Of a stretch of 36,731 nt of DNA, positions 1 to 6,436 are shown in pieces. Source of the DNA: an uncultured Lachnospiraceae bacterium (GTDB taxonomy: Bacteria; Bacillota; Clostridia; Lachnospirales; Lachnospiraceae); the NCBI GenBank assembly GCA_910588825.1, contig CAJURF010000032.1, forward strand, positions 1 to 36,731, written 5' to 3'. Position numbers and translations under genes: made by a program. Positions within the stretch are counted from its first letter, which is position 1, and the number at the start of each line of letters is the position of its first letter. Below the pieces are notes generated by a model. The model saw nothing but the letters and a program-made list of their open reading frames with translations, had not been told where the DNA came from and did no database searches.

Positions 1-2
1 TT

Positions 3-167
3 GGAAAATGGGATAATGGAGAACTAACTTTTAATCCGGTGTGTCCACGAAGTACATATGAGATGCAGATCAGGGCAATGACGGATTACATTGCGGTGCT
101 GGAGGCCCGCGCGGTCATGGAAGGGATTGAGCTGCTGGAAGACAAGGCTTGTCTGCCTGGTGCGTAA
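3..167 (+). CDS. C-terminal fragment of a hypothetical protein (5' end outside window)
   Basis: An open frame runs from base 3 to a TAA at 165-167 and gives 54 residues with no start in view, so the gene begins outside the window. The fragment has an acidic/hydrophobic tail (ITDYIAVLEARAVMEGIELL-like helix) with no recognisable catalytic motif. I do not recognise the family. Similar short helical proteins occur in clostridial prophage and integrative-element gene sets, but that is an impression, not a match. The promoter of the next small gene starts inside the last codons of this one (TTGTCT at 149-154), so the two genes are probably transcribed separately. Confidence 0.55.
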   Translation, partial: GKWDNGELTFNPVCPRSTYEMQIRAMTDYIAVLEARAVMEGIELLEDKACLPGA

Positions 168-177
168 ATGATATAAT
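149..177 (+). promoter_or_regulatory. Promoter of the Fst-like toxin mRNA
   Basis: TTGTCT (149-154) and TATAAT (172-177) are separated by exactly 17 bases. A start near base 184 would give a leader of about 40 nt. That leader contains a CCCG-GCAA-CGGG hairpin (199-210) directly in front of the AGGAGG ribosome binding site (211-216), which could restrict ribosome access as in par/Fst RNA I. Confidence 0.7.
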
Positions 178-221
178 TATTGCGTTGTCCAACCGATACC
201 CGGCAACGGGAGGAGGTGTTT

Positions 222-245
222 GGATGGAAGTTGTCATTTCCTTTT
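222..245 (+). repeat. Direct repeat copy 1, spanning the toxin start codon
   Basis: GGATGGA followed by TTGTCATTTCCTTTT, separated by two bases. It covers the ATG at 224-226. The same elements recur at 407-429 with a one-base indel and one substitution. Because the second copy lies inside the antisense RNA, that RNA would be complementary to the toxin translation-initiation region. Confidence 0.8.
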
Positions 246-322
246 TAGTTTCTGTTGCGGCTGGTGTAGCTTGCCACTACATCTGCAAATGGTTTGACAG
301 AAATGATAAGGGCAGCAAATAG
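224..322 (+). CDS. Small hydrophobic peptide, putative Fst-like type I toxin
   Basis: A 32-residue peptide starting at ATG 224, behind an AGGAGG at 211-216. It has one hydrophobic segment (about residues 3-22, VVISFLVSVAAGVACHYI) followed by a short charged tail of the form CKWFDRND. That is the layout of Fst/Ldr-type toxins: a single membrane helix, then W-[LF]-D-[RK] and charged residues. Such toxins act at the cytoplasmic membrane when their antisense RNA is lost. The surroundings support this role: own promoter, RBS-proximal hairpin, a direct repeat over the start codon, and a converging antisense transcription unit ending in the same hairpin. Sequence similarity alone would be weak at this length; the RNA architecture is the stronger evidence. 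The alternative is an unrelated small membrane protein. Confidence 0.72.
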   Translation: MEVVISFLVSVAAGVACHYICKWFDRNDKGSK

Positions 323-357
323 CCTAGCGGGTGCTTTGCCGCTATAAAAGAAAAGAA

Positions 358-403
358 GAATCCCTCAACTGTATTGCAGTACGGTTGAGGGATTCGTTCT
401 TTG
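358..403. terminator. Bidirectional terminator shared by toxin mRNA and antisense RNA
   Basis: A near-perfect 16-bp stem (358-373 with 380-395, one G-U pair) has a 6-base loop. GTTCTTTG follows on the plus strand and a stronger T-rich run (complement of 343-357) on the minus strand. Two transcription units converge on it. Confidence 0.75.
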
Positions 404-406
404 TCC

Positions 407-429
407 GGATGGACTTGTCATTTCCTTTT
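407..429 (+). repeat. Direct repeat copy 2, inside the antisense RNA unit
   Basis: Second copy of the element at 222-245 (GGATGGA, then TTGTCATTTCCTTTT). On the minus strand it gives the antisense RNA its complementarity to the toxin start region. Confidence 0.8.
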
Positions 430-439
430 GCCTATCGGC

Positions 440-468
440 ATTATAGCATATGCTGATTTGATTTTCAA
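440..468 (-). promoter_or_regulatory. Promoter of the antisense RNA
   Basis: On the minus strand TTGAAA (463-468) and a perfect TATAAT (440-445) are 17 bases apart. The only thing downstream is the short unit ending at the hairpin at 358-395, with no reading frame to serve. Confidence 0.72.
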
Positions 469-655
469 TATTCAAAAATAATCATAGTATCGAAGTTTTA
501 TCCTGCGGGATGTTAAGAGTACACTAAAAAATGAGGGGCAGAAAAGGGGCATATTTTTTAATATGCTGTAATATCTTAATAATCCTTAACTGCCCGAAAA
601 CATTATAAATACAGGCTTTTTCCCATCCTGTGATTATCCACAAAAAATAAAAAAA
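469..655. other. A+T-rich intergenic stretch next to tRNA-Leu, no gene seen
   Basis: No supported coding region. It holds G-rich direct motifs (GGGGCAGAAAAGGGGCA near 534-550) and, next to the tRNA, an A-run (642-655) that reads as a T-run downstream of the minus-strand tRNA and may end its transcript. Because the tRNA 3' end faces this stretch, it could contain an attachment-site junction, but I see no second copy of the tRNA 3' end in the window. Confidence 0.4.
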
Positions 656-739
656 TGCGGAAGATGGGACTTGAACCCACACGGCACGAATGCCACAAGA
701 TCCTTAGTCTTGCTCGTCTGCCAGTTCCGACACTTCCGC
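656..739 (-). tRNA. tRNA-Leu, anticodon AAG
   Basis: On the minus strand there is a full cloverleaf with a 7-bp acceptor (GCGGAAG with CTTCCGC), a D arm containing CTGGCAG, an anticodon stem CAAGA/TCTTG with loop CTAAGGA, a long variable arm typical of class II tRNAs, and a T arm with TTCAAGT. The anticodon is therefore AAG, reading CUN leucine codons, probably after A34-to-inosine editing. The discriminator is A and CCA is not encoded. Confidence 0.92.
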
Positions 740-796
740 ATATCTTTATTCACATCCGCAAGGCTGTTTTTCTATTCTGCGCTTGCGACAGAAATT

Positions 797-825
797 ATTA
801 TAGCATTCCCGGACAGATTCGTCAA
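797..825 (-). promoter_or_regulatory. Promoter of tRNA-Leu
   Basis: TTGACG (complement of 820-825) and TATAAT (complement of 797-802) on the minus strand are 17 bases apart, about 57 bases upstream of the tRNA 5' end. Confidence 0.7.
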
Positions 826-921
826 CAAGAATTTTAAAAATAAATTTAAAAAGAGGAAATTTCTTATATATATAGAATATAATAATATAGAGGGTTTTGT
901 CAGTCTGTGGAGGAGGAATCT

Positions 922-1932
922 ATGAATATACGGGAGAGTACGGAGGAACAGGAATTAGAGAGTTTAAGTCCCTATGCCTCCTGCAGCAAGCACTCCAGGG
1001 GGAGAAAAAGGGACGAAGACGAATGCGATATCCGGACTGTCTATCAGAGAGACCGTGACCGGATTTTGTATTCCAAGTCTTTCCGCAGGCTGGAGGACAA
1101 GACACAGGTGTTCCTGGACTATCGGAGGGACCATTACAGGAACCGGCTGACCCACACGCTGGAGGTATCTCAGACAGCCCGAACGGTGGCAAAGGCGCTG
1201 CGCCTCAACGAAGATTTGGTGGAGGCCATTGCGCTGGGGCATGACCTGGGACACACACCTTTTGGACATGCGGGGGAACAGGCATTGAACCAGGTGAGCA
1301 GGGATGGATTTGTCCATAATCTGCAGAGCGTCCGTGTGGTGGAAATTCTGGAAAACGGCGGGAGAGGGCTGAATCTCACATGGGAAGTGCGTGACGGTAT
1401 TAAGAATCATAGAATCAGCGGCTCACCCCATACGCTGGAAGGCCAGGTGGTGCGTCTGTGTGACAAAATTTCCTATATTCATCATGATATGGATGATGCC
1501 CAGCGTGCAGGGCTGCTGACAGAAGATGATATTCCCATTACTCTGCGGATGCTTTTGGGATACAGTACAAAAGAGCGTTTGAATACGCTGGTTCATGATA
1601 TTGTTGAAAGCAGTACACAGCGTGACCAAATCTGTATGTCTCCGGAGGTGGGGGCGGCCATGATGGAGCTGCGCACGCTGATGTTTCATAATGTCTATCA
1701 GAATGCTGTTGCCAGGGAGGAAGAAGCCAAGGCAAGGAACATGCTGATTGAGCTGTTCCATTTTTTTACGGCACATCCACAGGAGATGACAGACGATTAC
1801 AGGGAACTGATTGACCAGAAAGGGGAACCGCTGGAACGGGTGGTGTGTGATTACATATCCGGTATGACCGATAAGGATTCTATGGACAAGTTTAACCAGA
1901 TATTTGTGCCGAAATGCTGGCCGGTGTATTAA
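922..1932 (+). CDS. dgt: Deoxyguanosinetriphosphate triphosphohydrolase-like protein (HD domain)
   Basis: A 336-residue HD-superfamily phosphohydrolase of the Dgt/SAMHD1 type, expected to split dNTPs into deoxynucleoside and triphosphate. The N-terminal YSKSFRRLEDKTQVF motif is characteristic. Metal ligands are visible as H in RLTHTLEVS (about residue 78), the HD pair in GHDLGHTPFGH (about 106-107) and D in KISYIHHDMDDA. I chose ATG 922 because GGAGGAGGA at 909-917 sits right before it; a GTG at 907 would place that motif inside the gene. It is the first gene of a run with dnaG and rpoD, an arrangement common in clostridia, linking dNTP control to replication priming. Confidence 0.93.
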   Translation: MNIRESTEEQELESLSPYASCSKHSRGRKRDEDECDIRTVYQRDRDRILYSKSFRRLEDKTQVFLDYRRDHYRNRLTHTLEVSQTARTVAKALRLNEDLVEAIALGHDLGHTPFGHAGEQALNQVSRDGFVHNLQSVRVVEILENGGRGLNLTWEVRDGIKNHRISGSPHTLEGQVVRLCDKISYIHHDMDDAQRAGLLTEDDIPITLRMLLGYSTKERLNTLVHDIVESSTQRDQICMSPEVGAAMMELRTLMFHNVYQNAVAREEEAKARNMLIELFHFFTAHPQEMTDDYRELIDQKGEPLERVVCDYISGMTDKDSMDKFNQIFVPKCWPVY

Positions 1933-1947
1933 ATGGGGTAAAACGTG

Positions 1948-3741
1948 ATGTATTATGCGGATGAAGTGATAGAAGAAGTCCGTCTGCGAAACGATATCGT
2001 GGACGTTATTTCCCAATATGTAAAACTGCAGAGAAAGGGAAATTCTTATTTTGGACTGTGCCCATTTCATAATGAAAAGTCGCCTTCATTTTCCGTAAGC
2101 CGGGATAAACAGATGTATTACTGTTTTGGATGCGGCGCAGGCGGAAATCTCTTTACTTTCCTGATGGAATATGAAAATTACAGCTTTCCGGAAGCTGTGC
2201 AGCATCTGGCACAGCGGGCAGGCGTGGAGCTGCCTGTTATGGAGGAATCCAAGGAGGCGAAGGCCAGGAAAAATTATATGAATTCCCTTATGGAGATTCA
2301 GAAGCTCACAGCCGGCTATTATTATTACCAGTTGAAAAGCGAAGGGGGTGCCCGAGCCCGGGAGTATCTGTCAGGCCGGAGTCTTTCCTGGGAGACTGTT
2401 CATCAGTTCGGACTGGGGTATTCCGGCCGGGCGGGAAACCATCTGTACCGGTATTTGAAAAATAAGGGATATGCAGATGAACTGTTGAAAGACAGCGGTC
2501 TTTTTCAGGCAGATGAAAAAAATGGTATGTATGACAAATTCTGGAACCGGGTGATTTTCCCCATTGCAGATGTACAGAACCGGGTGATTGGTTTCGGAGG
2601 AAGGGTGATGGGAGACGGAAAACCCAAATATCTGAATTCTCCGGAGACGAAAATTTTTGATAAAGGCAGGAATCTGTATGGACTGAACCGGGCCCGGTCT
2701 TCCAGAAAGAAGAATCTGATCATCTGTGAAGGATATATGGACGTGATTGCCATGCACCAGGCGGGATTTACCAATGCTGTGGCTTCCCTGGGAACTGCGC
2801 TTACAGCCGGACATGCCAGTCTGCTGAAACGTTACACCCAGGAAGTTTTGATGATCTATGACAGCGACCAGGCCGGGATTAAGGCTGCCCTGAGAGGAAT
2901 TCCCATTCTGCGGACAGCGGGGCTTCACGCCCGGGTGGTAGACTTAAGTCCGTACAAGGACCCGGACGAGTTTATCAAAGCCCAGGGGGCAGAGGAATTT
3001 CAGAAACGGCTGGACCAGGCCCAGAACAGTTTTCTGTTTCAGATAAGGATGCTGGAGCGGGAATTTGATCTTGGTGATCCCCAAGGAAAGACGGAATTTT
3101 ATAGAGCTGTGGCTGAGCGTCTGCTGGAGTTTACCCAGGATTTGGAGAGGAACAATTATATAGAAGCAATTGCACAGCAATATCACATAGAAAAAGAACA
3201 GCTTCATAAGATGGTGAACAGCCTGGCGCTGGCGGGAGTACAGGCGCAAAGGCCCAGACAGCCGGTGTCTGCCAGTTCAGACAGAAAGAGGCAGCCGAAG
3301 GAGGGCGCCCGGGAAAAGGCCCAGAAGCTGATGCTCACCTGGCTGGTGAATCATCCGGGGATATTCAGCCAGGTGTGTACATATTTGAAACCAGAAGATT
3401 TTACCACACCATTATATCGAAAAGTGGCGCAGATGCTGTATGAGCAGCAGGAGAAAGAGGGAGTATTCACTCCTGCCAGGATCTGGAATCAATTCCAGGA
3501 CCCTCAGGAGCAAAAAAGCGCGGCGTCTCTGTTAAATACTTCCCTGCCTGTGGATTCGGCCAGGGAACAGGAAAAGGCATTTGCCGACACTCTGCTGAGA
3601 ATTTTGGAGGACAGTCTGTTAAAGCAGCGGGAAAGTCTGGAACCCGGAGACATGAAAGGGCTGCAGGAGAACATCAATAAAGAAATGGAATTGAAGAAAA
3701 TGAAAGCGAATCGTGAACAATTGCATATTTCTTTTGAATAG
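1948..3741 (+). CDS. dnaG: DNA primase
   Basis: A 597-residue primase that makes RNA primers at the replication fork. The CHC2 zinc-binding domain comes first, with C38, H41, C59 and C62 (CPFHNEKSPSF and YYCFGCGAGG). A central TOPRIM catalytic core follows, with the acidic residue in IICEGYMDV (about 261) and the DxD in YDSDQAG (about 305). The last 150 or so residues are a helical DnaB-helicase-binding domain after a basic, low-complexity linker (PRQPVSASSDRKRQPKEG). ATG 1948 is preferred; a GTG lies one codon upstream and the GGGG ribosome site (about 1934-1937) could serve either. It lies 15 bases after dgt and just before rpoD, the classic macromolecular-synthesis pairing. Confidence 0.96.
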   Translation: MYYADEVIEEVRLRNDIVDVISQYVKLQRKGNSYFGLCPFHNEKSPSFSVSRDKQMYYCFGCGAGGNLFTFLMEYENYSFPEAVQHLAQRAGVELPVMEESKEAKARKNYMNSLMEIQKLTAGYYYYQLKSEGGARAREYLSGRSLSWETVHQFGLGYSGRAGNHLYRYLKNKGYADELLKDSGLFQADEKNGMYDKFWNRVIFPIADVQNRVIGFGGRVMGDGKPKYLNSPETKIFDKGRNLYGLNRARSSRKKNLIICEGYMDVIAMHQAGFTNAVASLGTALTAGHASLLKRYTQEVLMIYDSDQAGIKAALRGIPILRTAGLHARVVDLSPYKDPDEFIKAQGAEEFQKRLDQAQNSFLFQIRMLEREFDLGDPQGKTEFYRAVAERLLEFTQDLERNNYIEAIAQQYHIEKEQLHKMVNSLALAGVQAQRPRQPVSASSDRKRQPKEGAREKAQKLMLTWLVNHPGIFSQVCTYLKPEDFTTPLYRKVAQMLYEQQEKEGVFTPARIWNQFQDPQEQKSAASLLNTSLPVDSAREQEKAFADTLLRILEDSLLKQRESLEPGDMKGLQENINKEMELKKMKANREQLHISFE

Positions 3742-3780
3742 GGATAAAATATAAACAACGTATGGAAGGATGGAACACCA

Positions 3781-4905
3781 ATGGAAATGAACATGGGGAA
3801 ATTCAGTGAGAAACTTGTGGAGCTTCTGGAGCTGGCCAAAAAGAGAAAAAATGTGCTGGAATACCAGGAGATTAACGATTTCTTCAAGGACACTCCGCTG
3901 GAGCCGGATCAGATTGAGAAAGTGTTCGATTTTCTGGAGGCAAGCGGCATTGATGTGCTCCGCATCACAGAAGGGGATTCGGACAATCTGATTCTGGATG
4001 ATGACGACGAAGTGAAATTGGAGGAGGAAGATGAAGTAGATATTGAAAAAATTGATTTGTCCGTGCCTGAGGGAATCAGTATTGAGGACCCTGTGCGCAT
4101 GTATCTGAAGGAAATCGGTAAAGTAAATCTGCTGACAGCGGAACAGGAGATCCAGCTGGCCCAGAGAATGGAAAAAGGCGATGAGGAAGCCAAGAAAAAG
4201 CTGGCGGAGGCCAACCTGCGTCTGGTGGTCAGTATCGCCAAACGCTACGTGGGCAGGGGAATGCTGTTCCTGGACCTGATTCAGGAGGGCAATCTGGGGC
4301 TTATCAAAGCTGTGGAAAAGTTCGACTACCGCAAGGGCTACAAATTCAGCACATATGCCACCTGGTGGATCCGCCAGGCCATTACCAGGGCCATTGCCGA
4401 CCAGGCGCGGACCATCCGGATACCCGTCCATATGGTGGAAACCATTAATAAATTAATCCGGGTATCCCGCCAGCTGCTTCAGGAACTGGGACGGGAACCC
4501 ACGCCGGAGGAAATCGCCAAAGAGATGGACATGTCCGTGGAGCGTGTGCGTGAGATTTTAAAGATTTCCCAGGAACCGGTTTCTCTGGAGACGCCTATCG
4601 GTGAGGAGGAGGACAGCCATCTGGGAGATTTTATACAGGACGATAATGTTCCGGTGCCTGCGGATGCGGCGGCCTTTACCCTGTTAAAGGAGCAGCTGGT
4701 GGAGGTGCTGGGAACGCTGACAGAGCGGGAACAGAAGGTACTCAGACTGCGTTTCGGCCTGGATGACGGCAGGGCCAGAACCCTGGAGGAAGTGGGACAG
4801 GAATTTAATGTCACCCGTGAGAGAATCCGCCAGATTGAGGCCAAAGCTCTGCGCAAACTGCGTCATCCCAGCAGGAGCAGGAAGTTAAAAGATTATCTGG
4901 ATTAA
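3781..4905 (+). CDS. rpoD: Primary sigma factor RpoD (sigma-70/SigA)
   Basis: A 374-residue housekeeping sigma factor. In order: region 1.1-like helical N-terminus and acidic linker (DDDDEVKLEEEDEVD), region 1.2 (DPVRMYLKEIGKV), region 2 with the -10-binding FSTYATWWIRQAI (about 190-202), region 3 (EPTPEEIAKEMDMSVERVREI), and region 4 with the -35-binding helix-turn-helix (LEEVGQEFNVTRERIRQIE) near the C-terminus. Length matches Gram-positive SigA. ATG 3781 is 10 bases after GGAAGGA; another ATG two codons later is possible. The many TTGACA/TATAAT promoters elsewhere in the window fit this factor. It is likely cotranscribed with dnaG. Confidence 0.97.
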   Translation: MEMNMGKFSEKLVELLELAKKRKNVLEYQEINDFFKDTPLEPDQIEKVFDFLEASGIDVLRITEGDSDNLILDDDDEVKLEEEDEVDIEKIDLSVPEGISIEDPVRMYLKEIGKVNLLTAEQEIQLAQRMEKGDEEAKKKLAEANLRLVVSIAKRYVGRGMLFLDLIQEGNLGLIKAVEKFDYRKGYKFSTYATWWIRQAITRAIADQARTIRIPVHMVETINKLIRVSRQLLQELGREPTPEEIAKEMDMSVERVREILKISQEPVSLETPIGEEEDSHLGDFIQDDNVPVPADAAAFTLLKEQLVEVLGTLTEREQKVLRLRFGLDDGRARTLEEVGQEFNVTRERIRQIEAKALRKLRHPSRSRKLKDYLD

Positions 4906-4928
4906 AGTATTCCAGGAGGAATAGGAGT

Positions 4929-5636
4929 ATGATACAGATATCAAAAAGGCTGTCGGCTGCAGCGGCCCTGGTGTCAAAGGGAAACCGGCTGGCAGATATT
5001 GGCTGCGACCACGGATATCTTCCTATTTATTTGGTGCAGCAGTCGCAGATACCAAGAGCCATTGCCATGGATATCCGTCCGGGCCCTTTATCCAGGGCCA
5101 GAGAGCATATCAGGGCATATGGTCTTTTGGATTACATAGAATGCAGATTGAGTGACGGCCTGGATGCCCTTTGTCCAGGGGAAGCAGAGACAATCGTGAT
5201 TGCGGGCATGGGCGGGCCGCTGATGGAAAAGATTCTGGTAAAAGGCGCCGGACAGCTGGCAGGGGTGAAAGAGCTGATTGTGCAGCCACAGTCTGACGTG
5301 GAACAATTCCGGAAGTTTCTCCAGGAGATTCCGTTTACTGTGGACAGTGAGGATATGGTGGAGGAAAACGGAAAATATTATCCTGTCATGCATCTAGTAT
5401 GCGGGAAAACGAAAGAATGCTGGGAGAAAGCACAGTTCCGGTATGGGAAATACCTGCTTCGGGACAGACATCCGGTATTGCAAAAGTATTTATGCAGGGA
5501 AAGAAACAGGCTGGAGAAACTGGAACAAGAACTGAGTGAAGTGAACAGCAGCCGGGCCAGAACCCGGCTGGAACTGGTATACGAGGAGAAAAAATGTCTG
5601 GAGGAGGCATGGGAAACATATGGGTTTGGCATGTAG
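4929..5636 (+). CDS. trmK: tRNA (adenine-22-N1)-methyltransferase TrmK
   Basis: A 235-residue Rossmann-fold SAM-dependent methyltransferase that modifies A22 in the D loop of tRNAs. The SAM-binding motif LADIGCDHGYLPIYL is near residue 22, followed by an acidic motif (AIAMDIRPGPL) and the family-typical IAGMGGPLMEKIL. The C-terminal third is a basic coiled-coil-like extension (RERNRLEKLEQEL), as in the family. An AGGAGG lies before the ATG. Its last 17 bases overlap the next gene, nif3. The rpoD-trmK-nif3 order is conserved across Bacillota, which strengthens the call. Confidence 0.93.
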   Translation: MIQISKRLSAAAALVSKGNRLADIGCDHGYLPIYLVQQSQIPRAIAMDIRPGPLSRAREHIRAYGLLDYIECRLSDGLDALCPGEAETIVIAGMGGPLMEKILVKGAGQLAGVKELIVQPQSDVEQFRKFLQEIPFTVDSEDMVEENGKYYPVMHLVCGKTKECWEKAQFRYGKYLLRDRHPVLQKYLCRERNRLEKLEQELSEVNSSRARTRLELVYEEKKCLEEAWETYGFGM

Positions 5637-6411
5637 GGAAATAGTAAACCGGCTGGAAGAACAGTATCCGTCTTCCTGTGCGGAGGAGTGGGATAATGTG
5701 GGACTGCTGGTGGGGCGTATGGACCAGGCAGTGGAGAAAGTCTATGTGGCGCTGGATTTGACAGAGAAAGTTCTGGGAGAAGCTCTCGGCTGGGGGGCGG
5801 ATTTGATTCTGACCCATCATCCCATGATTTTCGGGGCTGTGAAAAAGGTAAATGACCAGGATTTTACAGGAAGGAAAATCCTGAGACTGGCGGAAAGCCG
5901 CACAGCATACTATGCCATGCACACCAATTTTGATGTGCTGGCCATGGCCCATATCAATGGGGAGCTTTTAGATTTATCAGACAGCTGCGTGCTCTGTGAG
6001 ACAGGGGCGGACACACAGGGAAATTCCATTGGGATTGGGCGCATCGGCAGTCTTCCCCGTGACATGGAGCTGGAGGAATGTGCCCGTTTTGTGAAAGAAC
6101 GCTTTGGACTGCCGGCGGTGAAAGTATTCGGTGATTTGAGACGGGTGGTCCGAAAAGCGGCAGTATCCGGCGGTTCCGGAAAAAGTATGGTCTCCAGTGC
6201 GGTATCGAAGGGCGCGCAGGTGCTGATCACCGGAGATATTGACCATCATACAGGGATTGACGGGGTGGATCAGGGACTTTGTATCATTGATGCGGGCCAT
6301 TATGGGACAGAATATTTCTTCATTTCTTATATGGAAAAATGGATGAGGCAGGCGTTTCCCCAGCTTCAGATTAGAAGCGCCGGGTTTGGCCAGCCTTTTG
6401 CGGATATCTGA
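5620..6411 (+). CDS. Nif3-like dinuclear metal center protein (YqfO/DUF34 family)
   Basis: A 263-residue member of the widely conserved Nif3 family, hexameric proteins with a di-metal site; the biochemical role is unsettled. Metal-binding motifs are visible: LILTHHPMIFG (about 66-76), MHTNFDVLAMAHIN (about 100-113), and near the C-terminus TGDIDHHTGID and DAGHYGTEY. The length is that of the short family form without the inserted PII-like domain. It overlaps the end of trmK by 17 bases; its ribosome binding site (GAGGAGG, 5601-5607) lies within trmK, implying translational coupling. Confidence 0.93.
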   Translation: MGLACREIVNRLEEQYPSSCAEEWDNVGLLVGRMDQAVEKVYVALDLTEKVLGEALGWGADLILTHHPMIFGAVKKVNDQDFTGRKILRLAESRTAYYAMHTNFDVLAMAHINGELLDLSDSCVLCETGADTQGNSIGIGRIGSLPRDMELEECARFVKERFGLPAVKVFGDLRRVVRKAAVSGGSGKSMVSSAVSKGAQVLITGDIDHHTGIDGVDQGLCIIDAGHYGTEYFFISYMEKWMRQAFPQLQIRSAGFGQPFADI

Positions 6412-6436
6412 TTTTTGATGCCAGAAAGGAGAGACT

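Larger units (their letters stand above)
346..433 (-). ncRNA. Putative antisense RNA antitoxin (RNA II-like) of the Fst-like locus
   Basis: A minus-strand transcript of about 85 nt is predicted from the promoter at 440-468, starting near 433 and ending in the T-rich tract left of the hairpin at 358-395. It carries the complement of the direct repeat at 407-429, so it could pair with the toxin mRNA at 222-245 across the start codon. It also overlaps the toxin mRNA fully at the shared terminator. A GTCC-ATCC-GGAC stem-loop near its 5' end could be the contact loop. Two separate pairing regions are what par RNA II uses. The transcript is predicted, not observed. Confidence 0.65.

Noticed and set aside
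964..2070. Long minus-strand frames opposite dgt and dnaG
   Set aside because: They mirror the codons of strongly supported plus-strand genes and show no family motifs or ribosome sites.
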